NCBI GenBank assembly: GCA_964385175.1
Contig: CAYLNL010000001.1
Location: 1-64,000 of the forward strand
Length of the DNA: 64,000 nucleotides
Source of the DNA: CAYLNL01 sp964385175
Lineage (GTDB): Bacteria; Bacteroidota; Bacteroidia; Flavobacteriales; Flavobacteriaceae
Direction of reading: 5' to 3'
Positions 24,594 to 33,793 of this stretch are shown one piece after another. The notes under the pieces were generated by a model that was not told the origin of the DNA, searched no databases, and saw only the letters and a list, made by a program, of their open reading frames with translations. A program made the position numbers and the translations under genes. Positions within the stretch are counted from its first letter, which is position 1. Each line of letters begins with the position of its first letter.

Positions 24594-24682
24594 CAGAGAG
24601 GAAGGGATTCGAACCCTCGATCCACCTTTCGGCGGATACACACTTTCCAGGCGTGCGCCTTCGACCACTCGGCCACCTCTCT
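24594..24682 (-). tRNA. tRNA-Ser (anticodon GGA)
   Basis: Acceptor AGAGAGG with CCTCTCT, anticodon loop CTGGAAA (anticodon GGA), a long variable arm characteristic of class II tRNAs, T arm GAGGGTTCGAATCCCTT and discriminator G, as expected for serine. CCA is not encoded. Confidence 0.95.
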
Positions 24683-24751
24683 ATACATACTACTTTTCGG
24701 AAAGCAAAATAACGGCTTTTTTTTGAGTGAGGAATAATTCAACCCCAAATT

Positions 24752-25774
24752 TTAAGTCATTTCACCCCTGAGGGCAGTTTCAAAGTTAGCTTTGATATTG
24801 TTTTTAGGAATTTTTTTGCCTAATAAGTACATCAATTTGGCAAGAGCGGCTTCGGTGGTTATGTCTTTTCCATTCAAAACGCCTGCTTTTTTAAGGTGCT
24901 GGCTGGTCTCATAGCGCCCCATTACCACGCTGCCGCCTGAACATTGGGTAACGTTTACAACGATTATTTCCCTGTCTATAGCTTTTTTGATGAGCAGATA
25001 AAACCACTTTTCCGTGGGGGCGTTCCCGGAACCGTAGGTTTCTAATACTACCGCTTCTATTTGAGGGTTATTGAGACTGCTTTCTAAAATAGACGGGTGT
25101 AAACCGGGGAAGAGCTTAATGAGGGCGATATTATTGTTTAGCGTTTTGTGTACGTGGAATTTTTTCGCCCTGTTGGATTGTAAGAGATATTCGCGGTTAA
25201 TTTTCAGATACACCCCGCTTTCTGCAAGGGGCGGGTAGTTGAGTGACACGAAAGCATCAAAATGTTCGGCATTTATTTTAGTGGTGCGGTTGGCGCGATA
25301 GAGTTTATACTCAAAATAGAGGCATACTTCGGCGACTTTAGGGCGGTTATTTTCCCTAAGAGAGGCTATTTGGATGGCGGTGATGAGATTTTCTTTAGCA
25401 TCTGTGCGCAAATCGCCGATAGGAAGCTGAGAGCCGGTGAAAATAACCGGTTTCGCCAGGTTTTCTAACATAAAGCTAATGGCAGAAGCAGTATAGCTCA
25501 TGGTATCGCTTCCGTGCAGCACCACAAAACCATCGAAACGAGCGTAGTGAGTTTCTATTATTTCGGCCAGCTGCACCCAGTGAGCAGGGTTCATGTTAGA
25601 AGAATCGATGGGGGTTTCAAAAGAAACAGTAGCAATATCACAATCTAAATGCGAAAGCTCAGGGATACGTTTTAAAAGTTTCGTAAAATCGAACGGTCTA
25701 AGCAACCCCGTCTTGTAATCCTTCATCATCCCGATAGTCCCCCCGGTATATATGAGCAATACACTTGTTTTCAA
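24752..25774 (-). CDS. ansA: Type I L-asparaginase
   Basis: 340 residues, the cytoplasmic enzyme that hydrolyses asparagine to aspartate and ammonia. The two catalytic threonines lie in IYTGGTIGM near the start and in VVLHGSDTMSYTASA near residue 91; LETYGSGNAPTEKW and VTQCSGGSVVMGRYE are typical of the C-terminal half. No signal peptide, in agreement with type I. It starts two bases before the stop codon side of the acyltransferase gene, with which it probably shares a transcript. Confidence 0.93.
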   Translation of the reverse strand: MKTSVLLIYTGGTIGMMKDYKTGLLRPFDFTKLLKRIPELSHLDCDIATVSFETPIDSSNMNPAHWVQLAEIIETHYARFDGFVVLHGSDTMSYTASAISFMLENLAKPVIFTGSQLPIGDLRTDAKENLITAIQIASLRENNRPKVAEVCLYFEYKLYRANRTTKINAEHFDAFVSLNYPPLAESGVYLKINREYLLQSNRAKKFHVHKTLNNNIALIKLFPGLHPSILESSLNNPQIEAVVLETYGSGNAPTEKWFYLLIKKAIDREIIVVNVTQCSGGSVVMGRYETSQHLKKAGVLNGKDITTEAALAKLMYLLGKKIPKNNIKANFETALRGEMT

Positions 25775-25776
25775 GG

Positions 25777-26934
25777 TTACGAGTTTTTGTAGCTGAGAGC
25801 GTTTACTACAGGGTTGGCATACATAGACAGGAAACTAGATATAGCTATAGAATCGGCAGGAAGCGCCCGTTTTTTCAATCGTCTTTCAAATTGCTTTTTT
25901 TGGCTATGGGTGTATTTGTTAGAAAAAGTATGGGTTTTATAGAGCATATCATAAGCTATATAGTTAGATGGCCACAGCTTATATTGTTGATGGATGCGGG
26001 CATCTATAACCTCTGCTAACATCTGGAATTGTTTGTTGAGAGGCTCTCCTGAGTTTTTAATAATGTCTAATTCATGGCTCAACGGCTGGGAAACGGCGAT
26101 GTGGATATGCCCTTTTTGACCTGATATGCCTCGTAAGATGGAATTAAAATCTTCATTGGCGCTTTTTTTATAGGGACGGTCATGGTGCTTGGCAATAAGT
26201 TCCGGCATTTTAAGAATATCTGTAGGGTCAAATTCATACGAAATAGCTACAGGCGTAAGCCGCGCTTTTTTCAAATATTCCATGGGTTGTTCCTCTGCGG
26301 CGGCCATAGCGAGCATTTTCAATACCCCGGGGTGGGTACGGTCGTCCCCATCTTTTGTTCTCCCTTCTCGTTGGGCAATCCAAACGGAACGCTCTTCTTT
26401 AAAAAGAAGATGCCCGATATAGTTTGATACCGATTTGGAACTTTGCAACATTTCGCGCGGGGAAAGGTTTCTCCGGATTAAAAAATTGCGATTGAGTTTA
26501 GACAACTCTAATAAAAAAGGTTTTTGCACTAAGTTATCGCCAATGGCCGATGCAGTGAGAATGAATTTTTTTTCAAACAACGCCATATTGAGCAGGGAAG
26601 TATCTAATACAATATCCCGATGGTTAGAAATGAAAAGATAGGGTGTTTGAGGGCTTAATTTTTCAAACCCGCTAACGGTGTAACCTTTGGAAGTTTTTTT
26701 CAACACATTCATCACGGCGTGATATATTACCCGCGTTTGAAAATCATGTATAGATGTACAGCCGTCTAATTGCTCCCAGATAACCGGCGCAGCAACTTTT
26801 GGAAAGGCGAATCGCAAAAGCGCTTTTACCATAGGATGGTGTCGTAACGCTTGTAACGCCTGCGGTACTTCGCTGTCTGAATAGGGTTTTATAACTTCAA
26901 AATCTTCCAATAAAACAGTTTTTCTCCTGCACAA
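25777..26934 (-). CDS. Glycerolipid acyltransferase (PlsC-like domain)
   Basis: 385 residues. The acyltransferase HxxxxD box appears as NHRDIVLD (LFISNHRDIVLDTSLLNM), with a downstream FLIRRNLSPREM and the EGRTKDGDD segment equivalent to the glycine-containing second box. This suggests transfer of an acyl chain to a glycerophosphate-type acceptor at the membrane. It is longer than simple PlsC proteins, with an extra N-terminal region and a helical C-terminus. It lies just upstream of ansA. Confidence 0.8.
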   Translation of the reverse strand: MCRRKTVLLEDFEVIKPYSDSEVPQALQALRHHPMVKALLRFAFPKVAAPVIWEQLDGCTSIHDFQTRVIYHAVMNVLKKTSKGYTVSGFEKLSPQTPYLFISNHRDIVLDTSLLNMALFEKKFILTASAIGDNLVQKPFLLELSKLNRNFLIRRNLSPREMLQSSKSVSNYIGHLLFKEERSVWIAQREGRTKDGDDRTHPGVLKMLAMAAAEEQPMEYLKKARLTPVAISYEFDPTDILKMPELIAKHHDRPYKKSANEDFNSILRGISGQKGHIHIAVSQPLSHELDIIKNSGEPLNKQFQMLAEVIDARIHQQYKLWPSNYIAYDMLYKTHTFSNKYTHSQKKQFERRLKKRALPADSIAISSFLSMYANPVVNALSYKNS

Positions 26935-27107
26935 ATGAACGAAAATTTATTTATTTTAAATAAATAGGAGAGTGTAAGTCTTATCTATAAAGTATAAAAT
27001 TATCTCATTTACAAGCAGTTGCATGTTTTTTAGACACGAAGGCAATAGAAAAAATAGTTCTGTTATAGTATAGATGCCATTTTTTTGAAGGTATAGCGAA
27101 TGCCTGT

Positions 27108-27647
27108 TTACCGCATGGGTTTGATTTTCCCGTTGGGCTGAATTGTATAGGTTTGTTTTTCAACAGTAGGCTCATCGCCCTCATAGGTTATCGTTTCAAC
27201 AATAATCCTTGTAGCAGAAAGGTCGCTTTCCTTTCGTATCAGGGATTCTGCTATTTCATCATACGCTATATCCAGCGCATCAATAATGGCATAATCCTTA
27301 TCATACGTAATCAACGTACTGAATAGTTCAAAATCTCCTTGCTGGCGACAAATAACAAGAGCGGTATAGGTATCTGAGAGGTTAATTTTATAATTAAAGG
27401 CAAAACCAGCGGCGTCTTTGTAGCGGGTTCTCAATTTTAATTCTGCAATTTGTTCTTCACTCAGTTTGTGGGCGAAAGAGAACGTATCAAAATTAGTAGA
27501 ATCTCGTAACGGCAACATTTTAGTAGGTATATCCTGTACATACCCATCTATCTTACGGGTAGCTTCGGTTGAAGAGTTCTTTTTTTTTGGGGTGCAACTT
27601 ACAGCAGCCAGTACGAAAGCCGCTAAAAAAAGGGAAGCTATTTTCAT
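27108..27647 (-). CDS. Putative lipoprotein of unknown function
   Basis: 179 residues with a lipoprotein leader (MKIASLFLAAFVLAAVSC). The mature part shows KMLPLRDSTNFDTFSFAHKL and a C-terminal ITYEGDEPTVEKQTYTIQPN with an alternating beta-like pattern. No family recognised. Single gene, with 132 bases to yraN and 173 to the acyltransferase. Confidence 0.65.
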   Translation of the reverse strand: MKIASLFLAAFVLAAVSCTPKKKNSSTEATRKIDGYVQDIPTKMLPLRDSTNFDTFSFAHKLSEEQIAELKLRTRYKDAAGFAFNYKINLSDTYTALVICRQQGDFELFSTLITYDKDYAIIDALDIAYDEIAESLIRKESDLSATRIIVETITYEGDEPTVEKQTYTIQPNGKIKPMR

Positions 27648-27779
27648 GATAAAAGTTGATTAGAGATTATTTTTACAGGTTGTTTAGGTTATAGTTGAAT
27701 ATAGAATAATAAACAAAAGTACCATAAAACTTCTGAATAAAGCCAATTTTACTACCATAAATTGCACAAGGAATAAGTG

Positions 27780-28139
27780 TCAGAAATGATAAAAAGCGTT
27801 CTCTATATGCTCCAATTCATACTGCTCGCCGTTTTTTATAATAGCCATTACATCAAACCGCACCTCCACATCTAACCCATGCACCCCAATGTATTGGTCG
27901 GTGGCGGCAACCATAGATTTAATTTTTTTAGCTGTTATAGCATCTTTAGGATTTTCAATAGCGTTAGCACTTCGCAATTTCACCTCTACCACCGCCAGCA
28001 GCTTTTCTTTGCGGGCAATAATATCTAACTCCGCTTTTTTAAAGCGATAATTTCGCTCTAAGATAGCGTAGCCGTTTTCTATCAAAAAAGCCGCTGCCAG
28101 TTCTTCGCCCTTTCTACCCAGTTCGTTGTTTTGCCCCAT
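27780..28139 (-). CDS. YraN-family (UPF0102) endonuclease-like protein
   Basis: 119 residues of the YraN/UPF0102 family: NELGRKGEELAAAFL at the start, then YRFKKAELDIIARKEKLLAV and VEVKLRSANAIENPKDAIT, i.e. the E-x-D-(I/L)-I and V-E-V-K elements of the restriction-endonuclease-like fold. The biological role of the family is still unclear. Length is normal. Confidence 0.9.
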   Translation of the reverse strand: MGQNNELGRKGEELAAAFLIENGYAILERNYRFKKAELDIIARKEKLLAVVEVKLRSANAIENPKDAITAKKIKSMVAATDQYIGVHGLDVEVRFDVMAIIKNGEQYELEHIENAFYHF

Positions 28140-28333
28140 AAAACAAATTCAAAAAATACATCCCGTTTTTATAAACTCACTTAGCGCCCCTCCCTTTCCT
28201 TTTACATTAACCTGCCAGCATATTTTATATATAAAATATATCCGTTCAATTTTTAGAATGCACTATCTGTTCCCTCCTTTGTATTTTCCTGCATGGCCTG
28301 TTATGCTTTTATTGAAAAGGAGAGTTGTAAAGT

Positions 28334-28363
28334 AAAAAAACCCGGGCGCAAACCCGGGCTTTT
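28334..28363 (-). terminator. Hairpin with U-run, likely terminator
   Basis: Two CCCGGG halves separated by six bases, flanked by A7 on the left and CTTTT on the right. On the minus strand it ends in seven T, so it probably stops transcription coming from the lipoprotein gene at 28832-29366. Confidence 0.7.
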
Positions 28364-28530
28364 CAAAACAACTTATAAACCCTGCTATGAAAAAACTATT
28401 TACAAAGAATAAATAGTTAGGGCAAAGATAAAGAGATGAAACCAACCAAGAGTATGGTTTTTCCGTAAAATTTTGAAAATTTTTAACCCAGGGGAATCTT
28501 GAGTACTCGGACATTAAAATCGGTGATATT

Positions 28531-28790
28531 CTAACCTGTCAACTCTAAATTCAGAATTAACTTCGCGCCCCCGCGCCTTTGCGCGAACTTCTTTTCCAAG
28601 CAGAGACCGCCAAGCCGCAGCGAACATTCATACCTCTGAATTGGTAATTTATTTTGTGAACGTTGCACCTTCTTTGTGTGCTTTGTGGTTGAAAAAGAAA
28701 CCACTAAGAACAGCAAGTTTTTACACAAAGGCCACAAAGAAAATTCTGAATTATCAATTCAAAATTCAGATTTTTTTGCTACGCTGGAGT
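28531..28790. repeat. Dispersed repeat, copy upstream of the yraN region
   Basis: About 230 bases closely similar to 29515-29770 (shared phrases GTGAACGTTGCACCTTCTTT, GTGTGCTTTGTGGTTGAAAA, AAACCACTAAGAAC). Short reading frames within it are by-products. Together with the terminator at 28334 this accounts for the gene-free stretch 28140-28831. Confidence 0.8.
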
Positions 28791-28831
28791 TTTATAACCT
28801 CCCATAAATATATCCAATTCATAATTGATTT

Positions 28832-29366
28832 TTATATATCCATATCAAACCGGCCGTCTGTAATTTCGATGGTATTGCCGTGGATATCGGTTACCGTAAA
28901 CTCAAAGGTGCCCGAAATAATACCAGCTTCAGTATCTAACTTGGTGATGGTGCCCGGGTTTTCTTCTGTGGTGGAAACATAGTCTAATCCTAGGCTATAC
29001 CTCCCAGAAATATTTCCCGGGCCGTGTGAAATTAGCGAATAGGTTCCTTCGGCAAGCGGTTCGGGCATCTCTGTAGCGAAGATATAAATAAATTCTGTAT
29101 CTCCCCCCCCCCCCCCTCCTGGCAAATATTGACAAGCCATATTTTCCATTATAAAGGATATAAGAGGCGGATAAGACGGGCCCGCCCAGAGGGCTGCCGC
29201 TGGGTTTAAAGACTTCGCCGTTTACAAGACAGCCAAAGGTATTGGCGCCGGTTTGGGTGGCGGGCGGCAACTGGTCTATGGGAGCGGGTTTTTCTTTTTC
29301 GCACCCGGCGGCTAAGAAACTTAGGGCTATAACAGCTATGCTAAAGGTTTTAAAGGTAGTTTTCAT
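28832..29366 (-). pseudogene. Lipoprotein, paralog of 33049-33645; frame broken at a C14 (G14 on this strand) tract
   Basis: Start at 29366 because a lipoprotein leader begins there (MKTTFKTFSIAVIALSFLAA then GC). The N-terminal part reads to about GLSIFARR, then enters 14 G and goes out of frame, ending within ~35 codons. The C-terminal part (DTEFIYIFATEMPEPLAEGT to FDMDI) follows in another frame. Removing one G restores the whole gene, which then matches the intact paralog on the other side of the lipase. In the paralog the same place has an interrupted tract and an open frame. Function unknown; probably surface-exposed (inference). As read the gene is off. Confidence 0.75.
29103..29116 (-). 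repeat. Poly-G tract (C14 on the plus strand), frame-breaking as read
   Basis: Fourteen consecutive C on the plus strand inside the lipoprotein gene 28832-29366. Thirteen or sixteen would give an open frame. Confidence 0.95.
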
Positions 29367-29514
29367 GGTTTTTATTGTTGAATGGTACAAAATTTTAGTA
29401 ATTATTGCTGTCTTTGGAGCAGCTAAGATAGTATTTAACAAGTACGATGCAAGAGAAAGAGAAATCATTTTTAGTTTTTTATCATTTTAGTTGTTTCGTA
29501 GTATAGAACGCCGC

Positions 29515-29772
29515 AGCGAATTGACTTTGCGCCTCCGCGCCTTTGCATGAACTTTTTTTCCACGCAGAGGCTGTCAAGTCGCAGCGAACATTTATACCTC
29601 TGAACTGATGATTTACTTTGTGAACGTTGCACCTTCTTTGTGTGCTTTGTGGTTGAAAAAGAAACCACTAAGAACACTAAGTTTTTACATAAAGGCCACA
29701 GAGAAAATTCAGAATTTTTTTTGATTTTTTGACATACAGTTCTATTCATACTTCTGAATTGATAATTCATAA
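29515..29772. repeat. Dispersed repeat, second copy near the lipase gene
   Basis: Closely similar to 28531-28790 and ending directly at the lipase stop codon. It fills most of the gap 29367-29772; no gene is seen. Confidence 0.8.
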
Positions 29773-32700
29773 TTAGTTGGTAAGAAGCATCTTTTTCGTA
29801 TCTATTACCTGTCCGTCTGCGAGCAGCGCATACAGGTACATGCCCGCGGGGAAGCGCCCGCCCGAGATTTCTACCGAAACCTTGCCACGCTCATTTAGCG
29901 GATAGCTTGCCAACGCTACGCCCTGGGTGCTATACACCACTATCGTAGCCTGCTGCACGCTTTCGGGAAGCTGGGCGACAATGATGGTGGTTTGGTGAAA
30001 CGGGTTCGGGCTGTTTTGCTGCAACTCAAAACCCGCCACAGCAAGGCTATCGGTAGCGGGTGCGTCTATCTGCGATTTTACCCCGCCGCCAGGCTCCGAA
30101 AATTTCGGGATACCACCGCCCGGGGCGGGTTGCAGACCGCTACCTCCCCCGCCTGCCGGCGAGGGGTGCGTCACGTAGAGCGAGCGGGCGCCCCCGCAAC
30201 CACACGCATTTACGCCCGCTACCTGCACGGAACCGTTGTATTTGCCCCAGCCCGTAAACACTTGCACCGCCTGCGTAGTAGCCGTGGTGAGTTTTTGCCA
30301 CTGGTTGCCCAAGTAGTCATACGAGGCTACGGTTTGGTAAGCCCCCGGCAAAAACCATTGGTACGACGTAGCGCCGGGGGCAGTGCTGCCCTGGTAATTG
30401 ACTAAGGCGCCGGTAACTACGGTGGTGGGCCCGCTGAGGGCAGGTGGGGTGGCGGGGGCGCCTACCCAGATGTTTTTAGTAACCTCCAGGACGCGGTCGC
30501 AGTCGTCTGAGGAGATGCTGGCAGTAAGGACAATGGCTTTGCGGTAGCCGTTTACAGCGGTAAGGGTGGCGCTGCCGGCGGCGGTTGCCAGCGTTACGGC
30601 GTTGGGGTCGCTTACCGACCAGTTTACCGTGGCATCGCCGAAGACGAAAACGCTGTAATTACCCGCTCCGCAAAGTAGGCCCGGCCCGGAAATGACGTTG
30701 TTACACACAAAAGCGCAGTTAAAAGCCACCGGGGCGTTGTTCAACTCATCGGCTAACCAGTCACCGGTACGCCAGTTCAGGGACAAATGCTGTTCGTTAT
30801 CCGTTTCTACGCCGCTGCCGGTGAGGTACGAGGTAGTAAAATTGGCGAACGGAATCACTTTGGGCGGCACCGGCGGCGTTTGGGCGGTGTAGGAGGTGAG
30901 GTAATCGGCGTGCGTAAGGGGAACGGCACCCAGCCCCAGGTCTAAGGCGCTGGGTACGGGAATAAAGTTGAAGCCGGGCGCTACCGAAAGTTCAAATCCA
31001 TATTCTGCAAACAGTTCCAGCCAGATGTCTTCTCCGGCGCCTTCCAGGGTGCCTACCGGGGTGGCGTAGAAGCCACCGGGGTAGGAGTCGTATGCCAGGT
31101 TGCCGGCGGGCGAGTTATAGGAACGGTCGGTAAGGGTCAACGAAATGGGCGCTACCCACAACAGGGTCTTGGTAAAGCTGATTTCGCCCTGGTAAACGTT
31201 GGCGGGGCCGTTGGCGGATAAAGCCCGCGCCCGGAAGTCGAACTCTATTTTGGAGTTCCCGGGCAAGATACCTAACAACAAGGCGGGCTCGTTAAGGAGG
31301 TCGGCTAAGGATACAAAAAGACCGATATTAAACCCGGGAAGCAAGATACGGGCGGCTGTTAAAATCAGGTCGGTAAGTCCGCCGGTACTGCCTTCGCCCT
31401 GCAGGCTCAGCAGCGTAGCGCCGGGGGCTATTTCTTGTCCTACCGCGCAGTGGCTGCCGTTGCTCAGGGCGATGTTGCGGGTTTGCTGGGGGTAGCCCAG
31501 CGCCTGCAACTCGGCCTGCCAGGCGGTGTGGGCAGAATTGTCCATGCCAAAGTTGCTGCTGATGTAGTAGTGCAGCAGCTGGCGGGTGGCGGGGGCGTTT
31601 AGCAGGGTTTGTACATTTCCCAGTTCCAGGTCGTTGTCCATCACTGGGATGGAGAAGTCACCCAGCGGGGTGTCTATAAACTGGTCTATGAGGTGGCGCA
31701 CGGCGTATTGGAAGCCGATAGGTACGTTGGCGCCCTGGTGGGGAGCATCTTGGCTGATGTAGAGCCAGGTGTCATGAACCTCGCCCCGGTTTTCCATATC
31801 GCGCAGGGCATAGCGGGCAATGACCCCGCCCATGCTCTGGCCCCATACCACATTGGGCTCTACGCTGCCGGCAAGGGCTTTTCGCTGGTTTACCCAGTGG
31901 ATTACCTCCTCCAGCGCGTAGGCATTGCGCTGCAGGTAGTCCGTACCGTTGGCCCAGTTTACATACACAATATCGTAATCGTTGGGGCTGTTGTTTCGCA
32001 GTAAATCTCGTAGTTCATTACTATCTGATAAAAAAATAATCCTATCAAATGAAGAATAATCCGTATCGCCCAGTCGGCTGGGTTCGCCAAAGAGGCCGGT
32101 ATCAAAACCTTCCGCCACAATAAGCGGTTTGCGCATCTGGCAATCATCGCTGCCATAGGCAATCTGCAGGTCGGCGGTGGCGCCATCGCCTAAGTAGAGC
32201 CGGGTGGCGCTGATAGAGAGTTCTTCTATACCGCAAAAGGGATTGCGGGCTTGTATGTTTTCGGGGACGGGAACGCTAACCTGTATTTTGGAACGGCTGT
32301 ACAACTGGGCGCCGCTGCTAAGGCTGAGCCGGAACGTCCAGGTATAAACGCTTTCCTGGGCATAGACAGCCGAAGCGGTTCCTCCGATGGGCAGCGGCTG
32401 GTAGCCCTGCCCATCGCCCATGTCCACCGCCAGGCTTTGCACCTGCGCGGCCTGGTTGGTGTACCAGAGTTCGGCGGGCAGCTGTATGCTTACGGCGGCG
32501 CCCCGCACAGTGCTCACCGGCGCGCTTACCGCAAATGTGCTGAGGGTTTCGTAGGGGTTTTGCCACACGCCGCTGTTGTATTTGTCTAAGTATTGGTTGT
32601 TTACTACCTGTATTTTGTTGGTGGCCAGCGCATTGGCTTTTAGCCGGCTGTAGGTGTAGTACAGCCCGCTCAGCACAATGGCGGGGGTTTCGGCGGTTTT

Positions 32701-33027
32701 TTGCTGGGCTATCCGGGTGTTCCATCGGTTGTTGAACTCGGCCGGGGCGTACAGCCCGGGTACGGTGTTTTGCACCCGCGCCATCAGCAGCGTATTGTAG
32801 ATGGCTTTGTAGGGCCGGATGTGGAGGTAGTTTTGGTCGCTAAGCGTGCCGTTGTAGGCGGGAACTTCGGTAAACTCCAGGGCGTAATCTAACAACAAGC
32901 CATGCGGCACCCGGGGTTTTTCCAACTGACCCAATACGGCGTTCAATGCATCGGCTGCCCCGGTAGCTACCGTTTGGGCATGACTGTAGTAGCCTGCAAT
33001 GAGCAGGAGAAGTAGAAACTTTTTCAT
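29773..33027 (-). CDS. Secreted lipase/esterase-like protein with T9SS C-terminal sorting domain
   Basis: 1084 residues. Signal peptide (MKKFLLLLLIAGYYSHAQ). The middle holds an alpha/beta-hydrolase: KPLIVAEGFDTG, YDIVYVNWANGTDYLQRNA and the nucleophile elbow VVWGQSMGGVIARYA (G-x-S-x-G), then QDAPHQGANVPIG. This points to a lipase or esterase. It is followed by PKD-like beta domains (residues ~770-960), a Gly/Pro-rich linker and an ~80-residue sorting domain (NSPNPFHQTTIIVAQLPE, PAGMYLYALLADGQVIDTKK) of the type recognised by type IX secretion. It is therefore exported to the cell surface or medium. Two paralogous lipoprotein genes flank it. Confidence 0.87.
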   Translation of the reverse strand: MKKFLLLLLIAGYYSHAQTVATGAADALNAVLGQLEKPRVPHGLLLDYALEFTEVPAYNGTLSDQNYLHIRPYKAIYNTLLMARVQNTVPGLYAPAEFNNRWNTRIAQQKTAETPAIVLSGLYYTYSRLKANALATNKIQVVNNQYLDKYNSGVWQNPYETLSTFAVSAPVSTVRGAAVSIQLPAELWYTNQAAQVQSLAVDMGDGQGYQPLPIGGTASAVYAQESVYTWTFRLSLSSGAQLYSRSKIQVSVPVPENIQARNPFCGIEELSISATRLYLGDGATADLQIAYGSDDCQMRKPLIVAEGFDTGLFGEPSRLGDTDYSSFDRIIFLSDSNELRDLLRNNSPNDYDIVYVNWANGTDYLQRNAYALEEVIHWVNQRKALAGSVEPNVVWGQSMGGVIARYALRDMENRGEVHDTWLYISQDAPHQGANVPIGFQYAVRHLIDQFIDTPLGDFSIPVMDNDLELGNVQTLLNAPATRQLLHYYISSNFGMDNSAHTAWQAELQALGYPQQTRNIALSNGSHCAVGQEIAPGATLLSLQGEGSTGGLTDLILTAARILLPGFNIGLFVSLADLLNEPALLLGILPGNSKIEFDFRARALSANGPANVYQGEISFTKTLLWVAPISLTLTDRSYNSPAGNLAYDSYPGGFYATPVGTLEGAGEDIWLELFAEYGFELSVAPGFNFIPVPSALDLGLGAVPLTHADYLTSYTAQTPPVPPKVIPFANFTTSYLTGSGVETDNEQHLSLNWRTGDWLADELNNAPVAFNCAFVCNNVISGPGLLCGAGNYSVFVFGDATVNWSVSDPNAVTLATAAGSATLTAVNGYRKAIVLTASISSDDCDRVLEVTKNIWVGAPATPPALSGPTTVVTGALVNYQGSTAPGATSYQWFLPGAYQTVASYDYLGNQWQKLTTATTQAVQVFTGWGKYNGSVQVAGVNACGCGGARSLYVTHPSPAGGGGSGLQPAPGGGIPKFSEPGGGVKSQIDAPATDSLAVAGFELQQNSPNPFHQTTIIVAQLPESVQQATIVVYSTQGVALASYPLNERGKVSVEISGGRFPAGMYLYALLADGQVIDTKKMLLTN

Positions 33028-33048
33028 GGTTAAGATGTTAATTGATTT

Positions 33049-33645
33049 TTATATATCCATATCAAACCGGCCGTCTGTAATTTCGATGGTATTGCCGTGG
33101 ATATCGGTTACCGTAAACTCAAAAGTTCCCGAAATAATACCGGCACCCGTATCTAACTTCGTAATCACCAAAGTGCCGGGGTTTTCTTCTGTGGTAGAAA
33201 CATCGTCTAATCCTAGCTTGTACGCCCCAGAAATATTTCCCGGACCATACGAAATTAGCGAATACGTTCCTTCGGCAAGCGGTTCGGGCATCTCTGTAGC
33301 GAATATAGCAATAACCACCATATCCCCTCCGCCCCCCCGGGAAGCGCCTATTGACAAACCATATTTTCCATTATAAAGTATGTAAGAGGCAGAGAGAATA
33401 GGCCCGCCCAGGTTGCTACCGCTGGGTTTAAAGGCTTCGCCGTTTATGAGGCAGCCAAAGGTATTGGCGCCGGTTTGGGTGGCGGGCGGCAACTGGTCTA
33501 TGGGGGATAGCTTTTCTTTTTCGCACTCGGCGGCTAAGAAACTGAGGGCTATAACAGCTATGCTGAGGGTTTTAAAGGGTTGAAAATAGAACACCCCCTG
33601 CCCCCTCAAGGGAGAATGGGTGGTGGTTTTGGTAAGTGTTTTCAT
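33049..33645 (-). CDS. Lipoprotein, intact paralog of 28832-29366, with an insert in its signal peptide
   Basis: 198 residues from ATG 33645. The mature part (KLSPIDQLPPATQTGANTFG, FATEMPEPLAEGTYSLIS, EFTVTDIHGNTIEITDG) is nearly identical to the paralog downstream of the lipase. Where the paralog has an unbroken G14 run, this copy has G7 interrupted by C and A (33332-33338 on the plus strand) and stays in frame. Its leader has about 19 extra residues (THSPLRGQGVFYFQPF) relative to the paralog, encoded by a repeat-like CCCCCTGCCCCCTCAAGGG sequence, leaving the hydrophobic part and the Cys (FLAAEC). The lipobox Glu at -1 is unusual. Confidence 0.72.
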   Translation of the reverse strand: MKTLTKTTTHSPLRGQGVFYFQPFKTLSIAVIALSFLAAECEKEKLSPIDQLPPATQTGANTFGCLINGEAFKPSGSNLGGPILSASYILYNGKYGLSIGASRGGGGDMVVIAIFATEMPEPLAEGTYSLISYGPGNISGAYKLGLDDVSTTEENPGTLVITKLDTGAGIISGTFEFTVTDIHGNTIEITDGRFDMDI

Positions 33646-33793
33646 GAGTGGTTGGTATGAGGAGTTAAAGATAGAGAAAAACAATGCATTTTCATATATA
33701 GATGCAAAAACCTGAAAAAGGTTGCGTGGAAAAAAGGAGAATTTTAAAGAATAGGACAAAAGAGAAAGGGAAATGGTTTTCTCTTTAAAAACA

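Noticed and set aside
28531..28737. Short minus-strand frame KNLLFLVVSFSTTKHTKK-like, also near 29471-29770
   Set aside because: Both copies are translations of the dispersed repeat.
29992..30405. Arg/Ala-rich open frame opposite the lipase
   Set aside because: GC-rich antisense of the coding region, with repetitive composition.
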